Positions 34,961-43,879 of a DNA stretch of 48,377 bases are shown one piece after another (the first letter of the stretch is position 1; each line of letters begins with the position of its first letter). Made by a program: the position numbers and the translations under genes. This DNA is from Bacteroides sp. (GTDB lineage Bacteria > Bacteroidota > Bacteroidia > Bacteroidales > Muribaculaceae). The DNA is taken from assembly GCA_014803765.1 (NCBI GenBank), contig JAAVBC010000006.1:20733-69109 (forward strand). Reading direction: 5' to 3'. A model generated the notes under the pieces. It had not been told where the DNA came from, searched no databases, and saw only the letters and a list, made by a program, of their open reading frames with translations.

Positions 34961-36430
34961 ATGGATACTTTAGGTCAAAATGAGAAGTCCGAGTCCGAGA
35001 ACATCCTTGACCGGGCTACAAACTCCGAATATAAGTACGGATTCACATCCGACATTGACACTGACACTATTCCGGCAGGTTTGTCGGAAGAGACCGTCAG
35101 ACTTATCTCCAGACTCAAAGGGGAGCCGGAATGGCTCCTGCAATTCCGTCTGGATGCCTATCGCTATTGGCTGACGCTCACTCCCCCGGAATGGGCGCAC
35201 CTCGATATTCCCCCTATCGACTTTCAGGCGATATCCTATTACGCGGCTCCTAAGAAAAAGGAACTCAAGAAAAGTCTTGATGAAGTCGACCCGGAACTTC
35301 TGGAGACTTTCAATAAACTCGGCATATCACTCGAGGAGCAGAAGCAGCTGTCGGGTGTGGCAGTAGACGCCGTGATGGATTCAGTCAGCGTCAAGACAAC
35401 CCATCGCGAGAAACTCGCCGAACTGGGTGTAATCTTCTGCAGCTTCTCGGAGGCTGTGAAGGATTATCCGGATCTCGTCAGAAAATATCTCGGATCAGTA
35501 GTCAGCTATCGCGATAACTTCTATGCGGCGTTGAACTCGGCAGTCTTTTCCGATGGTTCGTTCGTCTATATCCCGAAGGGGGTTCGCTGTCCGATGGAGC
35601 TATCGACTTATTTCCGAATCAATGCCTCGGGCACAGGTCAGTTCGAGCGTACCCTCATCGTTGCCGACGATGATGCCTACGTCTCCTATCTTGAAGGATG
35701 CACGGCGCCGATGCGCGATGAAAATCAACTTCATGCCGCAATCGTGGAGATCATTGTCGAAGAACGTGCGGAAGTCAAATACAGCACTGTCCAGAACTGG
35801 TATGCCGGCGACAAGGATGGCAACGGAGGTATCTATAATTTCGTCACCAAACGCGGACTCTGTCGCGGTCATCGCTCCAAACTTTCATGGACGCAGGTGG
35901 AGACCGGCTCGGCTATCACATGGAAATATCCTTCATGTATCCTGAAGGGGGATGAATCTGTCGGAGAGTTCTATTCCGTAGCCGTCACCAACAATCATCA
36001 GCAGGCTGACACTGGCACAAAGATGATTCATATCGGACGCAACTCCCGCAGCCGCATCGTCAGCAAGGGCATATCTGCCGGCAAATCCCAGAACTCCTAT
36101 CGCGGATTGGTGCGCATCGACAAGAACGCTTCCGGCTGCCGCAATTTCACTCAGTGTGACTCCCTCCTTATGGGCGCGGATTGCGGAGCCCATACATTCC
36201 CCTATATCGATGTTAGGAATCAGACGAGTGTCGCCGAACATGAAGCTACTACGTCAAAGATTAACGAAGAGCAGCTCTTCTATTGTCAGCAACGCGGCAT
36301 CCCGATGGAAGAAGCCGTAGGGCTGATAGTCAGCGGATATGCCAAAGAGGTGATGAACAAACTGCCGATGGAATTTGCCGTCGAAGCGCAGAAGCTCCTC
36401 CAGATCACTCTGGAAGGTTCGGTAGGCTAA
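34961..36430 (+). CDS. sufB: Fe-S cluster scaffold SufB
   Basis: A 489-residue cytoplasmic protein of the SufB/SufD family. The N-terminal helical segment ([31 protein letters not shown]) and the beta-helix core with SufB signatures ([36 protein letters not shown] region) match SufB. SufB assembles Fe-S clusters with SufC (ATPase) and SufD, receiving sulfur from SufS. The length fits the family (about 480-495). None of sufC, sufD or sufS lies next to it in this window; PhoH follows 62 bp downstream. The signature is stronger for SufB than SufD, because SufD lacks the long N-terminal part. Confidence 0.92.
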   Translation: MDTLGQNEKSESENILDRATNSEYKYGFTSDIDTDTIPAGLSEETVRLISRLKGEPEWLLQFRLDAYRYWLTLTPPEWAHLDIPPIDFQAISYYAAPKKKELKKSLDEVDPELLETFNKLGISLEEQKQLSGVAVDAVMDSVSVKTTHREKLAELGVIFCSFSEAVKDYPDLVRKYLGSVVSYRDNFYAALNSAVFSDGSFVYIPKGVRCPMELSTYFRINASGTGQFERTLIVADDDAYVSYLEGCTAPMRDENQLHAAIVEIIVEERAEVKYSTVQNWYAGDKDGNGGIYNFVTKRGLCRGHRSKLSWTQVETGSAITWKYPSCILKGDESVGEFYSVAVTNNHQQADTGTKMIHIGRNSRSRIVSKGISAGKSQNSYRGLVRIDKNASGCRNFTQCDSLLMGADCGAHTFPYIDVRNQTSVAEHEATTSKINEEQLFYCQQRGIPMEEAVGLIVSGYAKEVMNKLPMEFAVEAQKLLQITLEGSVG

Positions 36431-36431
36431 A

Positions 36432-36480
36432 CCCAATCCCCAATTCTCAATCCTCAATTCTAAATTCTCAATTCATAATT
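36432..36480 (+). repeat. degenerate caattctcaat repeats after sufB
   Basis: Imperfect repeats of a CAATTCTCAAT-like unit (AATTCTCAATCCTCAATTC, then TAAATTCTCAATTC) fill the 62 bases between the sufB stop and phoH. Such AT/C-rich microsatellites recur between genes in Bacteroidetes genomes; that remark rests on memory. Confidence 0.7.
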
Positions 36481-36492
36481 CCAGACCGACGG

Positions 36493-37500
36493 ATGATTGA
36501 AAGAACAGTCATAGTTGACGGCATAGACCCTCAGACTTTCTATGGAGTCAACAATTCAAACATAAATCTCATTCGCAATCTCTTCCCGAAATTGCGAATG
36601 GCAGCCCGCGGAAGCGTCATCAAGGTTATCGGAGAGGACTCTGAGACCGCAGAGTTCGAACGCAAAATAAAGGCGATAGAGGCGTATGCCGCTAAATATA
36701 ATAAGCTGACTGATGAAGTTATCATCGATATCATCAAGGGTCAGCCCCCGAAAGCCGTAAATGCCGAAGGAGTCATCATCTTCGGACAGAGCGGCAGACC
36801 CATAGCGCCGCGCAACGCCAATCAGGCGAAAATGGTGAAATCCTTTGAGGAAAACGATCTTACTTTCGCCCTCGGACCCGCGGGCACAGGTAAGACTTAT
36901 ATCGCTATCGCCCTCGCCGTCGCAGCATTGAAAAATAAGGCGTGCAAGCGCATCATTCTTTCGCGCCCCGCTGTCGAGGCAGGTGAGAAACTCGGTTTTC
37001 TCCCCGGCGACATGAAGGATAAGATCGATCCCTATCTGCGTCCCCTCTATGACGCTCTTGAGGATATGCTCCCGGCTGTCAAACTCAAGGAGTATATGGA
37101 GACCGACACTATTCAGATAGCGCCTCTCGCTTTCATGCGCGGCAGAACCCTGAATGACGCTGTCATAATTCTTGATGAAGCACAGAACACTACGAAGCAT
37201 CAGATGAAGATGTTTCTGACGCGTCTCGGCGTGAACGCCAAGATGATCATCACTGGCGACGCCACTCAGATCGACCTCCCGCGCAGTGTACAGTCCGGAC
37301 TGATGCAGGCACTCAAGATTCTGCGCGGAGTGAAGGGGATCGGGATTATCGAATATGAAAAGAAGGATATTGTCCGCCATCCGCTCGTGCAGCGTATCGT
37401 TGACGCCTACGAGGCTCGCGAAGCAAAGGTAGACAAGGAATTTGAGGAAAACCTCCCTCCCCATGTAAAAAACGAACCCAAATCAAATTCTGAAAAATGA
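36493..37500 (+). CDS. phoH: PhoH-like ATPase
   Basis: Starting at ATG 36493 gives 335 residues, the usual PhoH length; a longer open frame from 36283 only overlaps sufB and the repeats. The Walker A motif is GPAGTGKT, Walker B is [21 protein letters not shown], and the family hallmark [19 protein letters not shown] is present. PhoH proteins are RNA-associated P-loop ATPases; homologues act with YbeY in rRNA processing. Its stop overlaps the next start (ATGA at 37497-37500), so it is translationally coupled to the DUF2027 gene. Confidence 0.9.
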   Translation: MIERTVIVDGIDPQTFYGVNNSNINLIRNLFPKLRMAARGSVIKVIGEDSETAEFERKIKAIEAYAAKYNKLTDEVIIDIIKGQPPKAVNAEGVIIFGQSGRPIAPRNANQAKMVKSFEENDLTFALGPAGTGKTYIAIALAVAALKNKACKRIILSRPAVEAGEKLGFLPGDMKDKIDPYLRPLYDALEDMLPAVKLKEYMETDTIQIAPLAFMRGRTLNDAVIILDEAQNTTKHQMKMFLTRLGVNAKMIITGDATQIDLPRSVQSGLMQALKILRGVKGIGIIEYEKKDIVRHPLVQRIVDAYEAREAKVDKEFEENLPPHVKNEPKSNSEK

Positions 37501-38222
37501 TTAAACCGGGAGATACAGTCAGATACCTTAACTCCGTCGGCGGAGGGATCGTCACCCGTGTCGACGGCAAAATAGCATACGTCGACGATCAGGGTTTCGA
37601 AACCCCCTTTCAGGTGAAGGAACTCGTAGTCGTGCTCCCCGCCGGACATGCCAATGAAAAGCAGTCGGGAGCCCGCCTGATGTTTGATCAGGATGCTTTC
37701 GATGCCGGCAAGAAGAAGACCGAACCGAAAGCGCCCTCCAAGGAGGTCAGCGTAAAACCAGAACCCGCGCCTCTCCCCCCCGTAGAAGAGACTGCCCACG
37801 GCAATCGGCTGACACTCTCCCTTGCTTTCGAACCCTCGAACCTGAAGAAACTCTCCGACAGCACTTTCAATGCAGTCCTCGTGAATGACTCCAACTACAC
37901 CCTTCAGTTCTTCCTTGCCGGAAGAAATCCGGAAGGGAATGAATGGGTCAATATATATCAGGGAGATGTCGGTCCGAACGAACTTATCGACCTCGCTTCG
38001 TTTGATCATTCCTCTCTGGGAAGAATCGAAAGAATAGTATTTCAGGCTATAGCGTTTAAGAGTGACAGGGAGTTTGAAGTGAAGGATCCTATCGCAGTGA
38101 TGAGAAAGCTCGATCTCACCAAGTTCCATAAACTTCATTGTTTCCGTCCGGGAAGATTCTTCGACACTCCCGTGCTTGAATTCCCTCTGTTGGATTCAGA
38201 TCGGTTCCAACGCCCGCAATAA
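37497..38222 (+). CDS. DUF2027 protein, lacking a C-terminal Smr domain
   Basis: A 241-residue cytoplasmic protein. Residues 1-50 match the DUF2027 N-terminal beta domain ([20 protein letters not shown], then [16 protein letters not shown]). A Pro/Glu-rich linker (75-100) leads to a beta-sandwich-like middle domain ([23 protein letters not shown] to [20 protein letters not shown]). Family members I remember continue for about 90 further residues into an Smr nuclease/ribosome-rescue-like domain (DLHIDEL). Here the protein ends shortly after [13 protein letters not shown]. It overlaps phoH by four bases, so is made from the same mRNA. Function is unknown; the absence of Smr is the notable trait. 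Confidence 0.72.
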   Translation: MIKPGDTVRYLNSVGGGIVTRVDGKIAYVDDQGFETPFQVKELVVVLPAGHANEKQSGARLMFDQDAFDAGKKKTEPKAPSKEVSVKPEPAPLPPVEETAHGNRLTLSLAFEPSNLKKLSDSTFNAVLVNDSNYTLQFFLAGRNPEGNEWVNIYQGDVGPNELIDLASFDHSSLGRIERIVFQAIAFKSDREFEVKDPIAVMRKLDLTKFHKLHCFRPGRFFDTPVLEFPLLDSDRFQRPQ

Positions 38223-38246
38223 CTCCCCCTTACTTCATCAATCAAT

Positions 38247-38690
38247 ATGAAATTATCCGAGAATTACTGGACATATCCCGCTGAGACTGAATCAGGCAAA
38301 ACCCTGATTGTGACAGGGCGCGATGATATGGATGCTGTCCGCGAATCCGGCAAGTACCCCTATCGGCTGACAGTCAGCTGGGATTACACTCCCCTCCCCG
38401 ATGGGTTTCCGGATGCCGAGACGGCGGCTCTGATGGAGCAGGCTGACGAAGCTCTGAAAGCTGAGACACGCAAGGATCAGGCAGCCGTGCTGACCGGCGT
38501 ATATACAGGCGACGGACGCCGCGACTGGGTGTTCTACACCCGATCTCTCCATATCTTCCGCAATATCCTCAACCGCGCTCTCGCAGACCTGCCGGTGCTC
38601 CCCCTTTCAATCGATGCTGCGGAGGACCCCGACTGGGAGGAATATCTCGATATGCGCGCCAACACTTACGTCCCTCCTCAAGAAGATTAA
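38247..38690 (+). CDS. DUF695-like protein
   Basis: A 147-residue soluble protein resembling DUF695: WTYPAETESGKTLIVTGRDD, then YPYRLTVSWDYTPLPDGFPD and TGVYTGDGRRDWVFYTRSLHIF. No signal peptide or enzyme motif is recognised. It lies 24 bp after the DUF2027 gene and probably shares the phoH transcript. Its stop codon lies inside the first copy of a 16-bp direct repeat. Confidence 0.65.
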   Translation: MKLSENYWTYPAETESGKTLIVTGRDDMDAVRESGKYPYRLTVSWDYTPLPDGFPDAETAALMEQADEALKAETRKDQAAVLTGVYTGDGRRDWVFYTRSLHIFRNILNRALADLPVLPLSIDAAEDPDWEEYLDMRANTYVPPQED

Positions 38691-38714
38691 CACTAATTAA
38701 GATTAACACTAATT
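38683..38714 (+). repeat. 16-bp tandem direct repeat at a stop codon
   Basis: aagattaacactaatt occurs twice in tandem at 38683-38698 and 38699-38714; the first copy contains the TAA stop of the DUF695-like gene. The rest of the gap to 38781 shows no clear promoter. Confidence 0.9.
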
Positions 38715-38781
38715 GCTTCCAGCTAATTTTCTTACGAATTTTACTATACGGCAAATTATTTAACTACTAAAATATAATTCC

Positions 38782-41568
38782 ATGATTAAATCAAGACTTC
38801 TTATGGTCTGGGCTATGATTGCGGCTTTTGCCGCAGGCTTATCCGCCCAGGTTGTCACTTACTCTCCGGATCCGCTGTATGATAACAGCGAGAATGTTGT
38901 CGTCTACTTCCATGCAGACCAAGGCAACAAAGCTCTTGCCAATCTCCCGGAGTCCACAGCTCTCTATGCTCACTGCGGACTTATCACCGGCAGCTCTAAA
39001 GATACTTCCGACTGGAAGTATGCCACCGACTGGCTCGATAATGCTGATCAATATAAACTGACCTATGTCGAACCTAATCTCTATAAACTCGAGATCGGCA
39101 ATATCAAGACTTTCTTCGGCGTGAAGTCAGCGAATGAGGTGATCAAGGACATGGTGTTCGTATTCCGCAATGCCAACGGCTCTAAAGAGGGTAAGGACAC
39201 CGGCAATAAGGATATCGTAGTGCCCGTCCTCTCCACTGCCCTTCAGATGGAATTCTCTATGAATCCCGACAAGGCTACATTCTCTTCCGATGCGCCGGAA
39301 GTTCAGATAAGCTTCAAAGCTAACAAGATTGCGGATGAAATCTGGATCGCCATCAATGGTATCCGCGTGGCTGAGGCTACAAATGCCGACCATATCGACT
39401 GCACTTATACATTCACTGAGCCGGGCGCCTATAATATCTATGGCAACCTCAAAATCGACGGCAAGCAGTCTTCTCAGGGAAAACGCGTCAACTTCGTCAA
39501 CCCCTCAGCGCAGAAGGATTATCCCGGCGGAACTCCCAAGATGGGTGCGCGTCGCGCAGAGGATGGCTCGGTAATCTTCTGTCTTGCCGCTCCCGAGAAA
39601 CTTTCGGTTCAGCTTGTCGGCTCCTGGAATGATTATGCAATGACCGACGCTCAGAAGATGAATTATCAGGACTATGAGGGTCAGCGCTACTTCTGGACTG
39701 CAGTAGAGGGTCTGGATAATACTTCTATGTATTTCTATTATTTCAACGTGGATGAGGGTGCCTACAACGTCGGCGACCCCTACGCAAAACTGATACTCGA
39801 CCCCTCTAACGATAAGTATATCCCCGCTTCCGTATATCCCAACCTTCCGGAATATCCGACAGGTAAGGTGCCCGCCCAGGTATCTCTCGCCGTATATCAG
39901 GAAAATATCAATGATTTCAATTGGACTGATGATGACTTCGTAGCTCCGAATCAGACCGACCTCGTGATCTACGAGCTCCTTTTCCGCGACTTCACCGGCA
40001 CTGAGGGTAAGGCTAACGGCAACGGCACAGTCAATGCTGCGCTTGAAAAGCTCCCCTATCTCAAGGCGCTCGGCGTAAATGCCATTGAGGTTCTTCCGAT
40101 CAATGAATTCAACGGTAATATCTCATGGGGTTATAATCCCAACTTCTACTTCGCTCCCGATAAGGCTTACGGCACTCCGGATGACTACAAGAATTTCATC
40201 AACACATGCCATGAAAACGGCATCGCTGTGATTCTTGACCTTGTCTTCAATCAGACTGACTGGCAGCATCCCTGGTATCGCATGTATCCCGTCGGCTCCA
40301 ACCCCTTCTATAACGCCGATGCTCCCCACGCGTACAGCGTGCTCAACGACATCAATCAGGGTCATCCCCTTATCCGTCAGCAATGGAAGGATGTGGTGAA
40401 ATACTGGATTGAGGAATATCACTTCGACGGCTATCGCTTCGACCTCGTGAAGGGTCTGGGCGACAATGATTCTTATGCCAACAACGGCGATGCCGCTACA
40501 AATGCCTACAATGCTACCCGCGTAGCCAACATGCGCGCGATTCAGGAAGCTATGAATGAAGTGAAGCCCGGCGCTTACTTCATCAACGAAAACCTCGCAG
40601 GCTCTAAGGAGGAGAACGAAATGGCTGAGACCGGCATGCTCAACTGGGCTAATATCAACAACGCAGGTTGCCAGTATGCAAAGGGCATTATATCCAACTC
40701 CAGCCTTACACGCATGCTTGCCACCAAGGACAGCCGCACTTGGGGTTCGACAGTGGCATATCTCGAATCTCACGATGAGCAGCGTCTTGCCTACGAGCAG
40801 CAGACCTATGGCGTCGCAGCTATCAAGAACGACCACGCAGCAGCTTGCCGCCGACTCGGTTCGGCAGCCGCTCAGATGATTCTCGTCCCCGGCTCCCACA
40901 TGATATGGCAGTTCTCTGAAATGGGTAATGCTCAGTCCACCAAGAATAGCGACGGCGGCAATAATGTCGATCCGAAGATCGTGAACTGGAATCTTCTCAA
41001 TGATCCCGACAATAAGGCTCTTATGGAGAATTATGCCGATCTTATCCGCACTCGCCTCGCCAACCCCGACCTCTTCGCTGAGGATGCTTCTTACAACAAC
41101 AGCACTTCCGGCTGGGCAGGCGGCAGATTGATATTGGCGTCTACAGCAGAGAAGGAACTCATCTGCGCAATTAATCCGAACGTCGACAAGGAAATCACAA
41201 TGAAGGTTGATTTCAAATCAAAGAATAATGCTGATTATGGCGTAGCGGCTATCTCTCGCGGAATGTCGGCTCTCTTCAATGCGGAAGCGGGAGAAATTGT
41301 GGTTGCCCCCAACTCATTTATCTGCCTTGTGAACAATAAGGTTTCAGGAGTAGAGAATGTGATTCCCGATGTGGATGAAGATTCTATGATTGTCTATGCT
41401 TCCGAAGGAGAACTTTGCGTCAGCAACGCTCAGAGCGGCATACGCATCTATGATCTCCAGGGAGTCTGCCACTATAATGACGCCAACGCTTCCGAAGTGC
41501 GCGTCGCTTTGCCCGCAGGAATGTACATCGTATGTTCCGGCGCCGCAGCCAAGAAAGTAAGACTCTAA
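38782..41568 (+). CDS. T9SS-anchored GH13 amylase with CBM48-like domain
   Basis: A 928-residue exported enzyme. A signal peptide (MVWAMIAAFAAGLSA) is followed by two N-terminal beta domains of unknown family (residues about 22-245). A CBM48-like domain (VIFCLAAPEKLSVQLVGSWNDY, about 265-365) and a GH13 barrel (about 400-800) come next. The catalytic residues are Asp554 (YRFDLVKG), Glu603 (FINENLAG) and the partner Asp665 (LESHDEQR). The last 75 residues form a T9SS type-A sorting domain (SGIRIYDLQGVCHYND, GMYIVCSG). It would cut starch outside the cell, the role SusG plays in B. thetaiotaomicron, but without the lipobox SusG carries. Its distance from the sus operon (5 kb) is notable. Branching specificity cannot be told. 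Confidence 0.87.
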   Translation: MIKSRLLMVWAMIAAFAAGLSAQVVTYSPDPLYDNSENVVVYFHADQGNKALANLPESTALYAHCGLITGSSKDTSDWKYATDWLDNADQYKLTYVEPNLYKLEIGNIKTFFGVKSANEVIKDMVFVFRNANGSKEGKDTGNKDIVVPVLSTALQMEFSMNPDKATFSSDAPEVQISFKANKIADEIWIAINGIRVAEATNADHIDCTYTFTEPGAYNIYGNLKIDGKQSSQGKRVNFVNPSAQKDYPGGTPKMGARRAEDGSVIFCLAAPEKLSVQLVGSWNDYAMTDAQKMNYQDYEGQRYFWTAVEGLDNTSMYFYYFNVDEGAYNVGDPYAKLILDPSNDKYIPASVYPNLPEYPTGKVPAQVSLAVYQENINDFNWTDDDFVAPNQTDLVIYELLFRDFTGTEGKANGNGTVNAALEKLPYLKALGVNAIEVLPINEFNGNISWGYNPNFYFAPDKAYGTPDDYKNFINTCHENGIAVILDLVFNQTDWQHPWYRMYPVGSNPFYNADAPHAYSVLNDINQGHPLIRQQWKDVVKYWIEEYHFDGYRFDLVKGLGDNDSYANNGDAATNAYNATRVANMRAIQEAMNEVKPGAYFINENLAGSKEENEMAETGMLNWANINNAGCQYAKGIISNSSLTRMLATKDSRTWGSTVAYLESHDEQRLAYEQQTYGVAAIKNDHAAACRRLGSAAAQMILVPGSHMIWQFSEMGNAQSTKNSDGGNNVDPKIVNWNLLNDPDNKALMENYADLIRTRLANPDLFAEDASYNNSTSGWAGGRLILASTAEKELICAINPNVDKEITMKVDFKSKNNADYGVAAISRGMSALFNAEAGEIVVAPNSFICLVNNKVSGVENVIPDVDEDSMIVYASEGELCVSNAQSGIRIYDLQGVCHYNDANASEVRVALPAGMYIVCSGAAAKKVRL

Positions 41569-41821
41569 CGGGGTTGCATCAGGTATTATTTATAATTAAC
41601 TTTTATATACCAATATTTACGCAATAGGCAGCGTTAAATAAATGCCTGAATCAAGAGAGGGTGTGTAATCCTCCCGACATTCCAAAGCGTTTTCCGGAGG
41701 GTCAGCACCCTCTCTCAGAAGAATACCGGAAAACATGAATTGTCTAAATTTTGGGTTATATACATTAGTAATTTCTATTATCCCCCGGTCGGCGGCTTCA
41801 ACCGCCTCCCGAGGGAGGAGT

Positions 41822-41858
41822 AATCCGGACGTCGCGATGACGCCCGGATTATTTTTTT
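41822..41858 (+). terminator. intrinsic terminator before the Rel gene
   Basis: AATCCGG (41822-41828) pairs with CCGGATT (41844-41850); CGTC pairs with GACG inside, with an A-C mismatch between. A run of seven T follows. It closes the GH13 gene or a possible small RNA. Confidence 0.9.
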
Positions 41859-41903
41859 AACTTTTGCAGGACTCCAGCCCCCGCCTCCCTCCCCTCATTT
41901 TGA

Positions 41904-41935
41904 TTTGCATAGCAAGGTATTATTGATTAAATTTG
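41904..41935 (+). promoter_or_regulatory. Bacteroidetes-type promoter of the Rel gene
   Basis: TTTG at 41904-41907 and TAAATTTG at 41928-41935 are 20 bp apart, an exact consensus match. Transcription would begin near 41942, about 24 nt before ATG 41966. Confidence 0.75.
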
Positions 41936-41965
41936 CATAAGTAAGTACGCAAGTTATCCGGATTG

Positions 41966-43807
41966 ATGCATAAGAATCTCTCTGCCGAAGAAATTAAGGA
42001 TGAGGCTCTCATCAATGAAGCCTATAAATCGATGCTCAATGTCTACCTCAACAGCAATCATCGCCGGAAGGTGGATATCATCGAGAAGGCTTTCCGCTTC
42101 GCCAAGAACGCCCATGAGGGTGTCAGACGCCGGAGCGGCGAACCTTATGTGCTCCATCCCATCGCCGTTGCACGAATTGTAGTCGAGGAACTCGGACTCG
42201 GGTCAACCTCAATCTGCGCCGCGCTCCTCCATGATGTCGTGGAGGATACGGAATATACCCACGAGGATATTCTCCAGGCTTTCGGCGAGAAAATCGCATC
42301 AATCGTAGAAGGACTCACTAAAATCTCCGGCGGCATTCTTGCTGCCCATGCTTCAGTGCAGGCTGAGAATTTCCGAAAACTCCTCCTCTCTATGTCGACC
42401 GACGTGCGTGTAGTCCTCATAAAGATGGCAGACCGCCTCCACAACATGCGTACCCTTTCGGCTCTCCGCCCGGAAAAGCGACTCAAGATAGCCGATGAGA
42501 CGCTATATGTCTACGCTCCTCTCGCCCATCGACTCGGTCTATTCAAAATCAAGACCGAACTCGAGGAACTCGCATTCCGCTTCAAACACCCCGCGATCTA
42601 TAATGACATACAGTCGAAAATCGAAGCAAGCGAGGCGGAACGCTCCCGCATCGTGGCGGATTTCATCAATCCCGTAAAGAAAAAGCTTGATGCCGCGGGA
42701 TATAAATATGAAATCAAGGCAAGAGTGAAGTCGGCTTATAGTATCTTCAATAAGATGCAGAAGAAGGGGGTCGCTTTCGAGGAGGTCTACGACATTTATG
42801 CCGTCCGCGTAATTTTCGATAACGACAATGATGAGCTCGAAAAACTGAAGTGCTGGGAAATCTATACCTTCTTCACCGAGGGACATACAGTCCATCCCGA
42901 TCGCCTGCGCGACTGGACCTCCACACCGAAAGCCAACGGCTATCGCGCACTCCATCTGACGGCTATGGGACCCGGAGGAAAATGGATCGAGGTTCAGATT
43001 CGTTCACGCAAGATGGATGAGATTGCCGAACTCGGTTATGCCGCCCATTGGAAGTATAAGACGGGAGAAAAGACAGACCCTTACCATTCGGACCTCGATT
43101 CGTGGATGAACACCGTCAAGGACATCCTCGCTCATCCCGAACCGAATGCCCTCGATTTCTTCGACACCATAAAACTCTCCCTCTATTCCCGGGAAATCTA
43201 TGTTTTTACCCCCAAAGGGGATCTGATTACTCTCCCTTCGGGATCTACTGTGCTCGATATGGCTTTTGCCATCCACTCACAGCTGGGCTATCATTGCGTC
43301 GCCGGAAAAATCAACCGTCGGCTCGTCCCGCTCAGCCATGTGCTGGAATCAGGAGATCAGGTGGAAATCATCACATCCACCAAACAGACACCCGCCGCCG
43401 AATGGCTGAATTACTGTCATACAGCCAAAGCCCACAATCGGCTGCGAACCTTCCTGCGACGCTCCTTCGCCGGCTCCGGAGATAATCCGGCAGATGCGAC
43501 AACATCTACCGGACACTCTTCCGGATCGACGGCTCTCCCCAAAATTCCTTCCGAACCATTCTTCGCCGATATTCGCATCGAAGGGAAAGATCGCGAGGGG
43601 ATGCTCGTGGACATAGTGGGTAAGACCTCTGCTAATAAGCGTGTGGCAGTAAAAGGACTGAATATCGATACCCATGGAGAAATCTTTGAATGTCATATCT
43701 CCCTGAAAGTCCAATCTGTCCATGCCCTTAAATATCTCTGCCGCGGATTGCGGAAAATTCCGGACATCACAAAAGTGACCCGAATATCTTCCGGACTTGA
43801 CTCCTGA
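41966..43807 (+). CDS. bifunctional (p)ppGpp synthetase/hydrolase, shortened
   Basis: ATG 41966 (MHKNLSAEEIK) gives 613 residues. The hydrolase HD domain (HDVVEDTEYT, His89-Asp90) is intact. In the synthetase domain RVKSAYSIFNKMQKKG, the RLRDW motif (RXKD-type, as in bifunctional Rel) and TPKANGYRALHLTAMGP are present. A TGS domain follows (VFTPKGDLITLPSGSTVLDMAFA, then GDQVEIITS). About 35 linker residues then lead to an ACT domain (FFADIRIEGKDREGMLVDIV). Full-length Bacteroidetes Rel proteins, about 730-740 residues by memory, have a helical and a zinc-finger/RIS domain between TGS and ACT; these are missing here. It makes and degrades (p)ppGpp under starvation. Confidence 0.88.
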   Translation: MHKNLSAEEIKDEALINEAYKSMLNVYLNSNHRRKVDIIEKAFRFAKNAHEGVRRRSGEPYVLHPIAVARIVVEELGLGSTSICAALLHDVVEDTEYTHEDILQAFGEKIASIVEGLTKISGGILAAHASVQAENFRKLLLSMSTDVRVVLIKMADRLHNMRTLSALRPEKRLKIADETLYVYAPLAHRLGLFKIKTELEELAFRFKHPAIYNDIQSKIEASEAERSRIVADFINPVKKKLDAAGYKYEIKARVKSAYSIFNKMQKKGVAFEEVYDIYAVRVIFDNDNDELEKLKCWEIYTFFTEGHTVHPDRLRDWTSTPKANGYRALHLTAMGPGGKWIEVQIRSRKMDEIAELGYAAHWKYKTGEKTDPYHSDLDSWMNTVKDILAHPEPNALDFFDTIKLSLYSREIYVFTPKGDLITLPSGSTVLDMAFAIHSQLGYHCVAGKINRRLVPLSHVLESGDQVEIITSTKQTPAAEWLNYCHTAKAHNRLRTFLRRSFAGSGDNPADATTSTGHSSGSTALPKIPSEPFFADIRIEGKDREGMLVDIVGKTSANKRVAVKGLNIDTHGEIFECHISLKVQSVHALKYLCRGLRKIPDITKVTRISSGLDS

Positions 43808-43879
43808 GCCGGTATTCACTGCCCCCTCCCCCCCCCGGCTTCCCCGGCTACCAAAGCGAAATAAGAAAGTAATGAAAAG

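Larger units (their letters stand above)
41569..41962 (+). other. 394-bp intergenic region with structured RNA signals
   Basis: This gap contains three things: a two-step hairpin at 41654-41714 (GAGAGGGTG pairing with CACCCTCTC, with CCTCC pairing with GGAGG inside), a second set of short hairpins at 41785-41818 (GGCGG-CTTCAA-CCGCC; CCTCC-CGAG-GGAGG), and a terminator at 41822-41858. It ends with the promoter of the Rel gene. A non-coding RNA is possible, but no known family is recognised. Confidence 0.4.

Noticed and set aside
36283..36492. Longer start of phoH overlapping sufB
   Set aside because: The extra 70 residues are out-of-frame sufB and repeat sequence; ATG 36493 gives the normal family length.
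36556..37464. 302-codon minus-strand frame opposite phoH
   Set aside because: Antisense to a well-conserved P-loop ATPase, and has no family resemblance.
41569..41962. tRNA, tmRNA or 6S RNA
   Set aside because: No cloverleaf, CCA end or known conserved core can be made out; only hairpins and a terminator are supported.
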